64,000 nucleotides of DNA from Urechis unicinctus (GCA_034190875.2 CM067348.1:6072482-6136481); one strand, 5' to 3'; counted from the stretch's first letter, positions 36,346 to 51,925 are shown. Notes: a model not told the origin generated them from the letters alone. Numbers and translations are program-made.

Positions 36346-39300
36346 CTGCCAAATCCACTCTAATTTAAATAAACAACAACAACCCTCGCTTAGTCATTTT
36401 AAGAGCTTGGCTCTGGCGAAATACATATATTTCCCCTGCAGCCAGAATGTTTTCCATTATTTTTAATCGTTGGTTGGCGGTGATATTGATTTATGCGGCA
36501 TGCTGCTCCACGTAGCCAAACGTTTCGCTCAGAATTATATTGACGAGATAGAGATTTATTGGATATTGCTTACATAATCTGCAATCTGGTAGTGGAAGCA
36601 AAGAATTTATAAGTGCGTAAAGAGGGCTCACTTTGAGTGGCTCTGTGGTGATCGCTTCCCTAAATATAATACTCTGTAATCGTAAAGTGGTGCTACCGTT
36701 ACACAAACAGAAGCACATATCAATAATGGGCTGATGTCACTGCAATTGATGGGAGTGGGGAAAACGTCGTTTTGCAGAGCTTTTCCGCTACCAAAATATG
36801 TCGCACAATAGGCTTGAAAATAGCGAAAATAACTAAATTGAACAGAATATTCCACGTGGTTCTAGGAGAAGCGATGACAAGACGTTATGACAAAACGCTT
36901 TGGTTCGCAGGTTGTCTTCACATATTTCCTCGGACAGACGGCATGAGTGAGCGCTGTAGCTATAACCCCTTTGGAGGAAGCATGATCAATAATATTGGGG
37001 TCAGAAGTGTAGCAATCCCGCGTCGGTGCCTATTCCTAGAAGTGTCCAAAGTTCGTCATGGGGGCGGGAACGGCGCTCAATCAGATCAAAACTATATGCA
37101 TGAATTTTATAACTGAACACTTAATTGTCGAATAATAGGAAGGTATAGACTCTTGACGGGTAATTGTTGCTTAAACTTGCTCGATTACCACGGAAGCAGC
37201 AACATGCTACAGAGTCATATCATGCTTTGCTGCTATTGACAATAATGAAACCGCGCAAGTTTGAAGCTGCCCAAACATATAATTAAGACACTGAACAGGT
37301 AGCATAATATGATCGCATTGTCTCAGATGGCACATATGTAACAATGTCGATTCCATATTATCTCTATGCATTGAATGGTTACTAATGCGATATAGGATGA
37401 TAACGAGCGGTTCCAAAGGCATGCTAGTTATGGTTATGATAATCTAATATCACCCTGTGGCCCAACAGGGTGATACGTGCGGGCTTGATAGGTAATTAAT
37501 GTCTAATTGACTATTTTCACATCACTTCTAAATACTTACATGGGGTATAGATCTAGTAGCCTAAAATAAGGATGAATATCGAATATATGAGCATATAATT
37601 ACTACTTTTCACACTGTTGGTGGTATGTACATCTGATTTCTATCCTCTGCCGCCGCCGACCACACTTTCAATCACATCGCTTGACCTACGTGATGTAGAT
37701 ATTGTAACACAAAACATAGTCACACATCTGACATTGAGCGCCTCTCGTCTTGCTGCTGTCAATTGGTGCGGTTTTAGTGTAAGCACTATCCAATTTGAAT
37801 ACTAATTCTTTGCACAAAACGTTCGTTCTAATCAGACCATTATCTTTGAAAATGAAACAATGAGCAACTAAACTAGTGGGCGTCAGAGCTGCACATTATA
37901 CATGAGCTAATTTGTATCCAGAATCACCATCAAAAATCTAGTTACTAAATTTATGTGTGTAACATGAAAAATTAACATCATTTTGCTGCCAGAAACAAAT
38001 CCAGCTTTCATATTGTATGATTAAAGTCAACACCCTTATACATAACGCAATAGACTGGCGCTTTGCCACTTCGCCAGGTTATTGCAGGGCAATATTTGAC
38101 TAAGTAGCATATCGGGATATATGGTGCATATAATACATGTAGCTTTGTACTCGGCGTCACGTTGCACATTGACTCTAACAGACAACGTATTTCCATCAAA
38201 TGAACGTGGTGTTGAAGAGAAAATTACTGTTGCCGGGCCAATCGGAAGCTCTTCGCCCACGCCCATGTTTGGTAAATATGGCCTGTCTGTGCATAATAGG
38301 CTATCGTCAATTAAAGGACGGGCTGTAATTAAGAGACTCATTTGGCTGTGTATTATATCCCGAGTGCCTTTTCGACTATAAAAAGTACCTTTCGTAGTAA
38401 ATAAATTAATAACCGGTTCCACGCCTGTATTATCTGTTAGATTCACGAGGGTCACCGAGGGGTTTACTTAGTATGGTACACAATCGGATTTATTTAACTA
38501 TGAATAAACAACGAAACGCATTGATATCTAACGAGCAATGCGATTTTTATGGCGTAACATTGACAATCAGTCAACAGTCATACAACCGAGCAGGCGGGCG
38601 GAGGGTAGCATTTAACTCTATGTGCAATTATGCAGTTTTTAAAATTCAAGTAGAGAGACGCAGCCAAAACGCAATTGCTTCGATACAATTCATACGTCAG
38701 ATGGGAAAAGTTAACACAGCTTTCAGACCAGCACATAAGTGTCACACTAAGGGTTAAAGCCTTTGTAAACTTATCAAGGAAATGGCCGTTATCTAAGTAT
38801 CTGTTAATGCTTCCTTTCATGAGATTATGCAGAAACAAGCGTCAGCATGGCACGTAAGGTTTCTTACTCTATCCCGTAGTATCAATATCGTGACAAATAT
38901 ATTGTGACTTGACGTCGCTTATAGGAACTAAATGTGTCCATATATGCTTTAACATGTTCATATAAAGCACTTAATTGATTGGTCTTAATCAGACCATGCG
39001 ACCGAACACTATAATGTTGCGAATTCATTGGGACGTATAATGTGTCTGCGATTAACAGTGAAACAATTGAATTTGTTAATTTGACATGTGGTCGTTTCCA
39101 TACGGCGACTATTGTTACAGGTTCAAGCATCTGGTTTGATATACGTAATACTGACACTGCTTTGCCTTATGGGGTATATTTGTGTATCGTAACATGAGTT
39201 ATTATAAGTGCTGTGGCATGGGTATTCAACATGTTTAACTTGGCTATAGGGTTCACAATAGAGCAGCGACATATTCAGTTGGATGAAAACACAGCTTTCA

Positions 39301-42300
39301 CTGGCCTAGTTTTACTAAGCTCTTCTAGGCTGTATATAGAGCTTCTTGTCTTAGAGCCACGGATGATTAGCATGGACGCTCACGCTACTATAACAAACCG
39401 AACTTATATAGTCCTACAATTAACGCCGGATACACAGTCACGTAATACCGATGTTACATCCCAGAAGATTTACTAGTTAATTTCACCGCTTGGCGACCTA
39501 GCGTTTGCTATTGTGGCTTGTTAGCGGGGTAGCAGCGCAAGTGCTTTCTGCGTCTGGCCTTTAATTACAAAATCATTCATGGAAGGGAACGATAGAACGA
39601 ATAATATGTCGTTTAATCGGGCGACGAGAATAATACTTCCTTATATCGCTACTCAGGTTATATCATCTCTGGAGAAGAATTCGGTTATCGTGAAAGCAAT
39701 TTTCGTCGCGAAATAGTAACGAAGATTTTATATAGAGAATTGTAGGGTTGCGTTTTTGCCAAACAAATTCATTCGTACCTAACCAGGATAATCTCGCCTA
39801 TAATGTCACTAGAGAACGCAGCCGAAAATGACCCTACGGTGATTCAGGGTAGATGGCCAACTGTTAAATGCATGCTTACAAAAATGAGCAGTTGATCATG
39901 GCATAACAGCAGCATGTACATCACACTGACAACACGCCGTCTTACAAATTTATTTTCAGAAAATGCAGCATTCGGACAGATGGTTTGTGAAGGCGAACTA
40001 TCAGTTTCTATAAGACCGGCTGTTGAAAATGCTCTCCTGAAGCGCCACTTGCCGCCGCCGGCACGCTCAGGTAGAATGTAGCAAGTTTCGCAAAATCATG
40101 ATGTTTGTCCTTATTTGTTTACTACCACACCTGAGTTTACCGGAGAGCGGAATGGCATTTTTGAGCATGTAGTGATCGACTGCTTATTTACCTGTTGTGA
40201 TTTGCCTCTTTGGTACTTTTACCTATGTAACACGGTAACACTCCCATGATGTCGAAACGACAAATGTTTTTAGTCAATCGTCTCTTGTACTTGTATTGCA
40301 TTTTAGCCGGACCCATGTACAATCGACGGACAATAGTCTGTTGTTGATTACTGATGTTTATTGCAGTAGAACACTATAGGTAGCATAGTGACTAAATCGT
40401 TGATAAACACCGTGAAAACTGTAATAACAACAAATAGGACATTAAGTATACAGTAAACACTACTCAAGCGAGTAAACATAATAGCTGTATGTCATCTTAA
40501 GATATAAGTCTACCATGCTCATCTGAGTTATCCTTTGTGCATTAAATACACACGCACTTGGTTAACATAATGCAGTTAGGACTGTAATATCATGTCCTAG
40601 ACATACAAGTCTTAAGCATAATAATCTTACTATTTACTCGTAATGGTAGTAATAGATAAACTGACATGGATTCACAGATATACGTTTCATAACATACAGA
40701 ACGTACACATGGATATGAATGATAAACTTAAATACTACTCGTATGACAGTATTAATTCTTCTTACATACACAATATCAGGCCTGTAATAACACCAGCAGT
40801 ATAAACGATAAATGAACACCATGAGGGATCACTGATCTCGGACAAGCTTTGGACCTTATATGTGATATACAACACATCCAATCATAAATGAGGTGTCTAC
40901 ATAATCCTGGGCATACATCAATTTCATTAGACATACCTTATTGCGCCATACACACGTCTGGATGATCATATTTCTTGCCTTTCTTGTCAGACATCAGAAA
41001 ACTCTGTTAACATTTTGCCACCAAAACATGCCTCTTCACTTACAGGTCTAACATATCCATACTCAACATGCCAGGCATCCCTAAGTCGAACTAAAATACA
41101 TTCACTGACAGTTGCAACCGTTCAAATACAATTAAATAAAGGATATATAAATAAACTGTTATTAACAGACATATAATCCATCTTTTATATTGTGGCACTT
41201 GCAGGGACTATGTTGTTGGGTGCAGAATCACCTGGTCTGCAGTAAACAACCATCCCAAACGACCCCGACCATAGCCTTTGGGGTTGTCTTGGGTGTTTTA
41301 TTTGTCCCACAGGTGGCAGCAGTTTATGGGCAGGTTTGATCACCTTTACATACATCCTTCATTTTTTGGCACTTCTTCCACGCCAACTTCGTCGTCCATT
41401 ACGGCAGTAGCGGTTGCAGTGTTGGCCGTTGATTCATCCTGTTGAGCTATTCAGGACTTTTCTCCGTGGCGCCTCAGATATGAATGGCATTCCTTTCATT
41501 GTCGGGTTGGGAACTGCTGACAACTTCATTGCCTTCATTTTCTTCGTCCAGTCGCTTTTCAACATACTCACGGAAGAGTTTGCAATGTTACGAATGAATG
41601 ACAGGCTATTGTTCGGAGGTTTGGTAATGTAAGAGAGCAGGTTCATTAACAACCGCGTATGGCGAAGAAATCGTGCAGTGCGTTTCACCGCATATCGCTT
41701 TTGAGTTCTTGTTGAGTTTATCGAGAGGCTCTTACGCCGCAGCCTGAAACTAGAATTCGGCATAAGGATTCAAGTTTCGCCTTGGCTTCTTCAGGCTGTA
41801 CATTAGGACGGTGATTGCGGTTTTTTATTAACAAATTACGGACTTTACAGTATAAAAATGATATAACGGTCTTCTGTCACCGCTTCTGCCAGGCTTCGAT
41901 CCCATATACATCGAGCCGTACATAGAGCGCCGGCAAAGTTTCGGCATTCGTACGTCTCTAATACTGAGTAAAGAGATCATTCATATAACTTGATTACGAA
42001 CGTTTGGGGCGGCACTTGGCTAGCCAGTTATTTCTATCGAATACTCGAATAGTGCATCGTTATACGAATGTTCGAATATGCGAATGTATCCAACGAAAAA
42101 CAATGTGTTAACCAGAATGTATTTGCGGTCGACTGTTAACGAACATTTGCACGGCACCAATCGGTCTGTTTGCCTTAACTTCCCGCCACAACAGGTTCGT
42201 ATGTGGCCATGTTTGAGAATCTTTGCAGATATAGCCATCATCCTACAATTCAAATGAGCCGTCGGGCGTTGACCTACATGGTAATATCAAAGACGCAGTA

Positions 42301-45170
42301 TTGGAGTTAATGATGGCAGAGACAGCGTGTGTACTCCTCTTAGCTCAGCAGTGCTGCACAGGGTCAAATAAACCCCGCCATGACCCACTCTTATCTCCAC
42401 CATCCTTCCTTAATCCATTATTGGACCGATGCTAATTCCAGTGATCACCCACCTCCCTTATACTTATCACAGCTCAAACTATCTGGCAGGGTACGGCTTT
42501 CATGATAGCACTGTTACTCTTTCATCATCCCGGGAATGACCCCTACCGTACATCTACAATGGCGTCTTTCCAATCTTTAAGGAGGAGAAACGGAAAGTAA
42601 ATATATTTCAGCTGTAGCAGTCTGATCTCTAACTAGTGGCGTGACTTTAAAGTTTTGTCTTTAAAGGCCAGTGAAAAAGATTTATTATCAGCCGTCTGGT
42701 TTACCTTGCAATGAACCCGTTGTCCAAATCTAGACACTAACAAATGTGTCCGTTCTCTGCGGCAATCATTAGAGCTAGTTGGATCGTAATAGCAGCATTA
42801 TGGACCAAACAAACTTACCATACTGTTTCCAAATATAGAACGCCGTTGGCAAATTACCAACATGTCGGTCTGGTGTCGACATGTGGCGAACCTGTTCACT
42901 AATCATTCGGACTAGTCGTGCGTTCTTCGGGGCGTGGTAGAATAAGAATGGGTTATGTGCCGTGCCATCGTTGTACCAACAATTGTTATCTGTATCATCC
43001 ACAGTTCTCTGCGTCATTGTAGGTGTTTGTAAGGCACTTTCAGTGTTCGGGTTAATCAGTCGTTTGGGTTCAGGACCTGTCTATCACCCAGGCATAATTT
43101 TTACATGATCAAAACTTGTGTATATGCAATCAGCTCACGCAGATTGTAGGTATAATCAACAAAGTGGATGTAAGCGAGCGTAGTTACGATTGCAGAGAGA
43201 ATACATTAATTTTATATTATGTGCTGTGCTCGAGCAATCGGTTTGCAGTGCAATTAATGTATCCAACATATGGTCACGTACAGCCTTCAAACTCGCTAAA
43301 AGAAGATTACTCGTTGGTTAATGTTGACACTGTCACTGCAACTATTGTAGTACAGAGTACGAGAAATGCAGGCAAAATGTAGATTTATCATGTTTGTGAT
43401 TTCTATACGACTAGTACCCAATATTGATGTGGTACATGACCAGGGTGCTCTACCATACCACAGTAATATCGCCGGCAGCCAACGATTAGTTATAGTGAAT
43501 TTGTCAGAAACAAGTGACGCTTAGAACACTCAGGTTCTTCAGACAGGTGGATATTTTCTGTTACTATGCAACGCATCAGATTAACAGGTATGATATTTAT
43601 AGGCGAGATTGAGCTGCTTATCATTGTACAAATGAACGTTCGGTTGTAACACTAGCGGTCGTTAGAGATAGTATCAGCCGACGTGAATGCTTGATACACC
43701 CCTACCACCCCGCCCCTCGGACATGACCTATTGACCGTTGAGCCACATGTCTTCTTCTACATGGTCACTGGTAAGTGCCGTAAGTATTTTTATAGATGGC
43801 TAGCATGCATGTACTTGCTTTGATCAAAGTATGACAACGTCATTCTTTGATAGAAGTCGTTTATCCCAATACGAGAGATTTTAGGTGTATAGATACCATA
43901 GCGTTTCATAAGGTGGGTCGCAGATTAGTTTTGTAGTGCGTCCTTGTAGTGCGTCCTAAGTGTCTTTTGACACAATTTTATGGCCCTGAGGCATTGAATC
44001 CTATCGATAGCTCGGAGTAAGTTTAGTATGGTTAATTTAGAGGGAGCAGTACTAGGCTTGTGTTCATTGGCCATGTTAAGAAAGGTTCTACGACCTGATC
44101 TTATGGAATAGACCGCAAAAGTGTCTTACACGTTGATTGTTTACAAGCGTTCAATCCAAGGAACGCAGCAAAATGGGCATCGACCGTCATGAAATTCATT
44201 ACCCACTAGTGCTTGTGCTTCTAATTTGACATCAACTCCACAGGTAGTGTATGTTATCTAATGAAGTGGATCCTTACTGTCAGACCAACGTGAACAAATG
44301 TTTCGCACTAGTGTGTTAGAACCTGTGTAATAACAATTAAGTCACTTTATGCATACCACCGTCGATGCTAAAGTAATTACCTGTATGCATGGCAAGTAAG
44401 GTGTTCCATATATTGCCTTGGCATTATTATTGTGACCTGCATATTGCTGCTCTCTATTAATCTATTACTCACAGAGAGATGCCGTCGACTTATAAGGCGT
44501 AAAAATTGACTTACCCATGATATAGCTTTGCATGCGAGTCTGGTCGTCTAATTTGTGCCTGGCTAATTTGTCAAGCGGCTTTACCATACTCATGCGAATG
44601 CTTGTCAAACACTATGTCCTCTGTATCAGGTTGATTTGGTACATATTTACATTGCCAGTCCTTACCCGTCAAAACTAAAGTCTGTGTAGGTACAATTAGA
44701 CTACCTGTAGTTTCAGTGATAATGTAGACAGCATGTACGTCTTTCGTGAGAGCAAATGGTTCGCTTTGGAGGCTCTAATATTTTAGAATTGCGTTTGCAC
44801 ACTGTGCAACAGCGCATGTAGCATACATCACACAGCTCTAACATCAAGGCAGAAATACGCCTACACAAGACCGCTGGAAAAGAAGAAGGAAGACAGCCAA
44901 CCAACCACCGATTTAAAATCCTATGCCACACTTTGGATTTATTCGCTGGAACGTGGTAGCGAGCTGCCGTTTGCTTGTGGCTTGTAGGCTGTTCAACAAG
45001 GCTACATCTCTTCAAGTGGGGCTAAGTTAGTCTCTGTCTAGCTAAGGGGTATGGCCAAAGATAAGCATGGAACTTTTTATGACATTCAGCGTGACAATAT
45101 TATCGGCTGGGCTCAGCACCCGAGCCAAGTAGTAAGATGTGTTTTTAAGTGTGATCTTAGATAATGCACA
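36346..45170. other. Long gene-poor stretch
   Basis: About 8.8 kb without a supported gene. Minus-strand frames at 36491-36855 and 41434-41763 look faintly protein-like, but no motif or splice border supports them. The perfect hairpin at 37448-37475 is listed separately. Confidence 0.4.
37448..37475. repeat. Perfect 11-bp inverted repeat
   Basis: Arms TATCACCCTGT and ACAGGGTGATA enclose a 6-base loop (GGCCCA). No T-run or gene end is next to it, so a bacterial-type terminator role does not apply. It could be a transcript hairpin or a small element terminus. Confidence 0.7.
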
Positions 45171-45176
45171 ATAATT

Positions 45177-45413
45177 TTATAGCATGATAGTTTTGAAGCG
45201 GCTATATTGTAACGCACATAAGAAAAGAAGATCTCTAAAATATTGTATGGCCGAGAAGTTCTCCAAATGTCCCAATGATGTGCCTTGTGGGACACCATAT
45301 GTAACAGGATCATGGTATGGGCACCCCCCTCCCTCTAGTACAACATTAAGGGAACTGTCAATGAGAAAGAAGGTGCTCATGGGGCACTTTATCAAATTCA
45401 TTTGGGAGCTCAT
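45177..45413 (-). pseudogene. Reverse-transcriptase motif fragment
   Basis: The minus-strand frame reads FLIDSSLNVVLEGGG ... HDPVTYGVPQGTSLGHL. The GVPQG.SLG box with a preceding VTY is RT motif 4 of non-LTR elements (usually YGVPQGS.LGPLLF). After it the sequence leaves the expected LLF..YIND pattern, so the copy is cut or shifted. No YADD box follows. It is a small relic of a LINE that may differ from the one at 13.2 kb. Confidence 0.5.
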
Positions 45414-48400
45414 GAAGCCGGCATTCTTTGCTAATGCACTGCTGTTAAACTTCTACAAATTTAGAATGAGCGTGAGCAAACCCAAATAGTAGTGGGTGAT
45501 ATTTCTAATCCGAAAACACAGACGCTATTGGTAAGGCATGCTGTTATTCGCTGCTGGGGCAGAATCATCAGACATTGGCCTGTTCTAAGCGTAATTAATT
45601 GTGGCCATCACAAAGTTTTAAAAAAGCACATGCAATTGATCTTGTTTGTTTCCGTCGATCAAATGTATACACATCAAAACTTTGGATAGTATATTTCATT
45701 TGCGTAGAACGGCGAGCTGTCGGACACAAAGAAAGGTTGATTTTGCATGACAAAAAAATCCTGCTATCAACTCCATGCCCTCGCCTCTCCTGGTTTAATT
45801 ATTGAATATTTTAAGCCTTAGTTACAATATTGAAGAAAACATGCTAACTAGTCAATTAATCATTGCATTGCAAACGAGCGCATAATGCTCTAATACGCAG
45901 GAATAGTGATTGATGTACACTAGTTGAACGTGTCAATTCTGATGCTTAAAGTTTTTTTTTGCTCTCAGATATTTTGCTCCAATAGAAACAAAAACGTTTC
46001 CAAACAAATTAGTCGGGTTGTCCAGCATACCAAATTAGCTTCTAAATTAGTTTTTCTTATGTATGGTTTGCCTAGTTTATTATATGAATTCCCTATCTGG
46101 TTCATATGAGAATGTGAAACGAATGGTAAAACGTAATTGTTGAATGCTTTTAGCATTCCTCGAGGTAGTTAATTTGTTTCGCTTTGCAGATGTCTAGGTT
46201 ATGTATTTTTCAACTGTAGGGGAGACTTTATGACACTGATATTACCCATCACCCGTAGAGTAAAGGTTATTGTAAATCCTCGTTGATCAAGTATTGATCA
46301 TTATTGGGGAACAGAGAATGTAGGGTCGAATTTTTAACTAGATCTGTACAACTGGCATTGTCCGTTTGAATCAATTTGTATATTCATACCAGTGATCGCA
46401 AGTCATATATCATGTAGGATGACATATTGATTAGCGCTTATATACGGGATGATGTTTCTGCTGGCCTCGCCGATGGATGTCACGCTAAACATTATCCGCT
46501 TATTGATGGCTTAATATGCCCTAGCACCAGCTTTAATAAGCTGAGCAAGGGGTCATATATAGGCTTCGTCGCTAACTCAACTCTATTCGAAGGGGGTAGA
46601 CTTAAACCACAAAGTAGTACAGAAAATGCATCAGGGCCAATTTGGACTTTACAATTCAGACGTGGTCATCATCACATCCTCGTTATACATCTATCTCACA
46701 GAATAAAACCGCGTGCTACTAAGCTTGTTGTAGGTATGTCTGAGTGACGTTGCGAACAAAGATATCGCTTGTAAGGACAGACATTGCTTAAAACACAGAA
46801 ATGTAAATAAAAATCATATCAGTTTTGATTTGTTCATGTCAATATTATATAATCCCGTCAGTGAGCAAATACAATATCAAAGAAGAAGTCAATGTTGACC
46901 TGAGCTGAGTATTTCTTCTCACTCTTTTGGACAGGGCGTCATTAAGCGTTTAGAGCAATCGTCACACAAAATATCTGGGTGTTGATTAACTTCATCACGG
47001 ATGTTACCTGTGTATATGTTCATCGCATATGCAGCACATTGTTCTATAAACGCAGTTATTAACCATTATTGTTTGTAAATAGACAGAGGTGTGCACAGTG
47101 TTTGTGTAAGGTTTACAGGTTAATCCATCGATAGGTGAATCTAATTGTTATGCAAGGACCTGCTGAAAATATAGCGAAAACTGATAGATAGGGTCTGGAA
47201 GTGATCGAATTATTTTGAAGTATTTTAAACCTGGAATGTGCATTTGCGGCTTCCATTCCACCATATCTCAACTAGCTAGCCCATTCCAGGCGCTTGAAGG
47301 TTCAGCCGATATATGACGCAACTAATCATTCCTTCAAATTAGTCGCATATATCCACTTGTTACATCTGCCTTAGGATGTCTCGGTTTGCCTTGGATGGCT
47401 AATTGTGCCCCATGATTAGCCGGGTAAGCTACTGGGTGACATCTATTTGATTAATGTCGTGCACCTGTCAAGATGATCACCTTTACGTGCATCCACTTTA
47501 TCTTAATACTGTATCGATATTCGACGGTTATTCTCTAAGCAATGGCCTGCAGCCAAATGTGCATTTAAAATTGACCCATAATGTTTCCACTTTAACTGTT
47601 CAGTGCAGTTCATGGTGAGTCCGTGGATATGTCGGTTCATAGGATTAGGCGTTTGCAAATAAGCAATTGCTTAGACGGCTTATTAATTAACCATGGCGAC
47701 ACTCAAGATACACAATAAAGCAGCGTAATTAGTAACTGGGATTAATCTACTAGCCAATTTGTATTAGGACAAGATCCAGCAATATCCGATGCACGTATAC
47801 ACTACGATACCGATATATTCGGAATTGTTGAGATTATATGTACTTAAGTGGCCTCCTGTGGATTATTAGTGCTGAAAGAGGTTTTAATTTATGGCGCTAT
47901 CGATTCACTACTGGTTACCGTTTTTGTTGAGTTTACACATTGATGAGGTTGTTGCCAGTGACAGTTGTGTTGGGCAAGGGTCACTTACAGAATTTGACAT
48001 GATTTGCCCACTTTTAGCATCCGTTAACTTTTGTGAAATCAGGATTGATCTTGCGATATGTTGTATGTATGGGTAGTTGTGTTATCACGCTGTGCATTAA
48101 ACAGACTGCCAATACCTCGAATGGCGATACCAATTTCCCTCATGATCAATTGGCTGTCACATACAGGAGCATGAATTTCGTGAGCTAGCAACCACAGGTC
48201 ACACGAAAAGAATTATGGATATGCATATATCTTCCCTGGAGATGACCGACCTATGTCTGTGGTCAGCAACTTCCCAATTTGATGAATGGATAAACATAAG
48301 TGAGTTTCATTGGCTTTGTATCGCACATGGCCAATCCTCTACTCAACCGCAAAAATGTCTCATTCCTCTCTCTAATAGTATAGGAAACATCTCTTAGAGT

Positions 48401-51400
48401 GTATCTATCAATGAGTCGTCAGGATTTACTCCTTCCATTGAAATGTCAATTTTCAGTGTTGCTTACCTTAGTTACAAATATTGATTCAATGGGCATTTAA
48501 GTAAATAGTAACTATCTAGGGCCAGGTGCACATGTACTTGTGTTGCTATGTGACTATCTAAGCAGCTTGATATGGTAACAGCGACAAATGTGAATATTAA
48601 GTAGTCCTATTTGTACAAAATTTAATGGGTATAAAAGTGATAAGAATGGAGGGCGATAAGTCTGTTCTTAAAATCCCCCGAACATAAAACATAAAAGCAC
48701 AATACACCTGACAGACATAATTGTGCTACACAGGTGTAAAGGTTTCTAATTGTATTTAACAAACTGCTCATACCACATCTTTACCCCAGAGGGGACAACA
48801 GTGGGAAGGTGTATTAATTGCGCTTCGAACGAATCAAATAACGCGCTTAACTGGAACCCACGCCAAGTGCTTCAGAGATGGAACGCACCAGTCGAGCAAT
48901 GACCACTCCATCCCGCGCCACACGCAATCGGACGCTTATTTTGTAATCGATTTAGCGCACCTAATAGCACAACAATGCTGGCGTATTCTCTGTAGCGCAT
49001 TAACAAATGATCTCATTTTGTCAAACCTGCAAGCAATACAGGATAGTATTCCACGGGGATAGAGTCCGATGACAATTGAACAAGGAGTCTAGTTAATGTT
49101 AAACCTTTTCGAATTGAAATTAAGAGATATAGCACCTACGACGCAAGACATGTACCAAATACCTTTTGATGGGAAAAGTATACCTTGGTTAAGTTGATTT
49201 CAATAACACAGAGGTGCTGCAACAGCAGCAGGCTTATTATTCACGGCTTGCTAGTATTCCATTTTTCCAAGTGTCTCGCTGGAATGGCTCTGAGCAATAT
49301 ACAACTTTCTATTCTACTGATAATAATGAAGCACAATAAGAACATATAACGTAGCTCAGCGTATACTTTTCTAAACCATATTCCGACGTCCATAACCAGG
49401 AATAAATGTTAACGGACGTAGCTTGCAAATGTTCCAAGTTATCCCTCACATACTCGCTTAGTTTGTGCAACGGTGTAATGAAGAACAATGCTCTATGAGC
49501 AAAGATATTTGTTAACGGAAGCTTCTTAGTCAAAGGCACTTATGAAATGCCGGTAAATTTATATTAATCAGCATTTGTGAAGTACCCTCATTCAAAAGAG
49601 CAAAACAAGCTCGAAATTATTTTGTTTGTTGGTTTGCTATGCGGACGCTCTTCTTTTTTTTAATGCGCGACTCTAAAATAAGCGGAAAAAATATTTATGA
49701 CTCAAAGTTGGTAGAGCATCAATCCGAAAAAACGGTACGAATCTTGCAATGACATAATACTAACAGTTTGCTTGCTATTCATGAATCTGTTCAACCTGTG
49801 AAATCGATATCGTTGTACACTGAGAATATTGTATGTTCTTTACAAATACGTATTGTTCACAATGTATCCAAACTCAAATGCACTCAAATATTCATATTCG
49901 AAGTATGAGGTCCTGGCATAAGCTATCATTGTGTTAATAATATACAGAGCCAAGCTAAGGGCAACTCATGACGTAGTTTGGTTAAACCTTATTGGCTGCA
50001 TTAACATTAGATAAGTATTATGTTAAGATACCATTGATGCGCCAACAGCATGACGATAGCTATTGTTACCATATGTTCTGCTATTCTCAGATACTTTGTG
50101 TCGAACGGTTTAATTTATGTAGACAAGAGTAATTGTTGATTGAGGAGTTTCATCACTCAGAGAACTAATACGATCTGCCCAAGTATGGAGGTGAATTTTT
50201 CAACCGTCTGCTTAATGGGCGGTTCAACCAGGTACACTCAACAATCTGGCATCACTTTAACGGGATTTATTACTCCGGTTTAGCATCATGACTAATACAA
50301 CGATATAGGGCACACAGCGACCAATGTGTTTCCAAATATAGTACACCATAAGACAATTACCGCCGTGACAGTCTGCTACCGTTTAGTCTCGTCTAAAATT
50401 GCATGAGACGCTGAACTGGAAGGAACTTGTTATTCCATCAATAGCACCAATTTCGGTTGATGACGACCTATGACAGGACATGACATTGACAAAACGCCAA
50501 TTTAGGCATAGCCTATTCTGTAAGTCGCATACTGACAAAATGGCATGGTAACTGATCCTGCAAGCGCGGGATGTTACCTCATCGGACAGACGTGGGTACC
50601 AATATTTGATTATCCTTCTAATCCTCGATTACATAACGCCCAATGTAGGCATCCGGGATGTGGTATTACAAGAACAGTTATATGCTGGCCATACTGGCGC
50701 CCACTATGGTTATCCGAATTAGCCATCATCACTTTGGAGCAATGTACATGAATTGCCGATTTCGTCACTGCCTTGTAGCGCATATTATATGATATCCTGA
50801 TATGTGTTTGTGAGGCAGTTAAATGGCTGCTTTGGTTCCTAAATGCACCAACACTTAAGCATGACTCAACATAACCTATTTGACCTATGTGGGCATAGTT
50901 CATTGCTGCAAAAACGATACGATCAAAACATAATAAATGCAATCAAAGATTTTATTTCAGCCTCTCTCAATTTGATATCAATTAATTGGTTTTGTCTTCG
51001 TTCCGTTTCAAATCTCAGTCGCCGACCAATATGTCAATTACATCGTCAGACTTTTGTTTCACATTTCAAAATAAGCGTCCTTTGTCTTGCAGCGGCCAAT
51101 TATTTGTTACAAATACTATATGCGTTTTGAGCGTCACCACTATATATATATATATATATATGTTTATTTCGTACTCAAGGTACCTGCATAAACAATAATT
51201 GTGATACATAAATTTAAACTATAGTGCTACATTCAACGGAAAAAGAGATAAAACTGCTACGATACTAAAATATCTTGTATCATCAAATAAATCATTTCAT
51301 CGTCAAATTCATCAATCATAATTTCATTGTTTTTAACGCAAAACAATGTATTTAAGATACAGACCAAAGCATTCTGTTCATCTGTTAACGACACTTTCTT

Positions 51401-51925
51401 GATAATTTGTGTGATATTGAACCCCACCTCATTATGTACATTAATGTTGTATTTGCGTCTAAGGTAAGCAATATTGCGACCCAAAGGTGAAAGGGCATTA
51501 GAACAATCATGTTTGATCACATACTTAACTACTGCATTGTCACTGTGATTCATTTGAACAATCATTTTCAGCGTTTTTATGCATAAGGAAACGCTAATGG
51601 TCAAGTGACATAACTTAGATTCAATCCTGCCAATTATCGTTGAAGGCTCCATAACTGCGCACTGTACTTCGCCTCATTTGTCGATGACTATACACGGTCG
51701 GCCGTCTGCTCGCAAATATCACCCATTGTATTCGCAAAATACCACGGTCTAGACTATTGAATCGTATGTTTAAAAAAAATATCCAAATGCGTGGTAAAAA
51801 TATGTACCGTGGCATGAAGTGCTTACAAAAAGTCAACGGCAGCCAGTTAGCAGTTTATTAATCCAAGCGGTGCCGGTGTTACAGGCCAAGATATACCCCC
51901 TGCCCTGATTACACCCGGGGTTAAA
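45414..51925. other. Long gene-poor stretch
   Basis: Unique AT-rich sequence. There is a short (TA)n of 21 bases at 51141-51161. Frames at 46427-46747 and 51257-51652 are the longest, but neither carries a recognisable domain, splice border or start context. Confidence 0.45.

Noticed and set aside
36491-36855. Minus-strand fragments that looked like a TM7-type segment in one frame
   Set aside because: No NPxxY-like or DRY-like motif, stops in all frames, and no second helix found.
37448-37475. Intrinsic terminator
   Set aside because: The hairpin is perfect but the genome is animal and no U-tract follows.
41434-41763. 109-codon basic minus-strand frame overlapping a 72-codon plus frame
   Set aside because: I could match it to no gag, transposase or ORF1 family and saw no splice borders.
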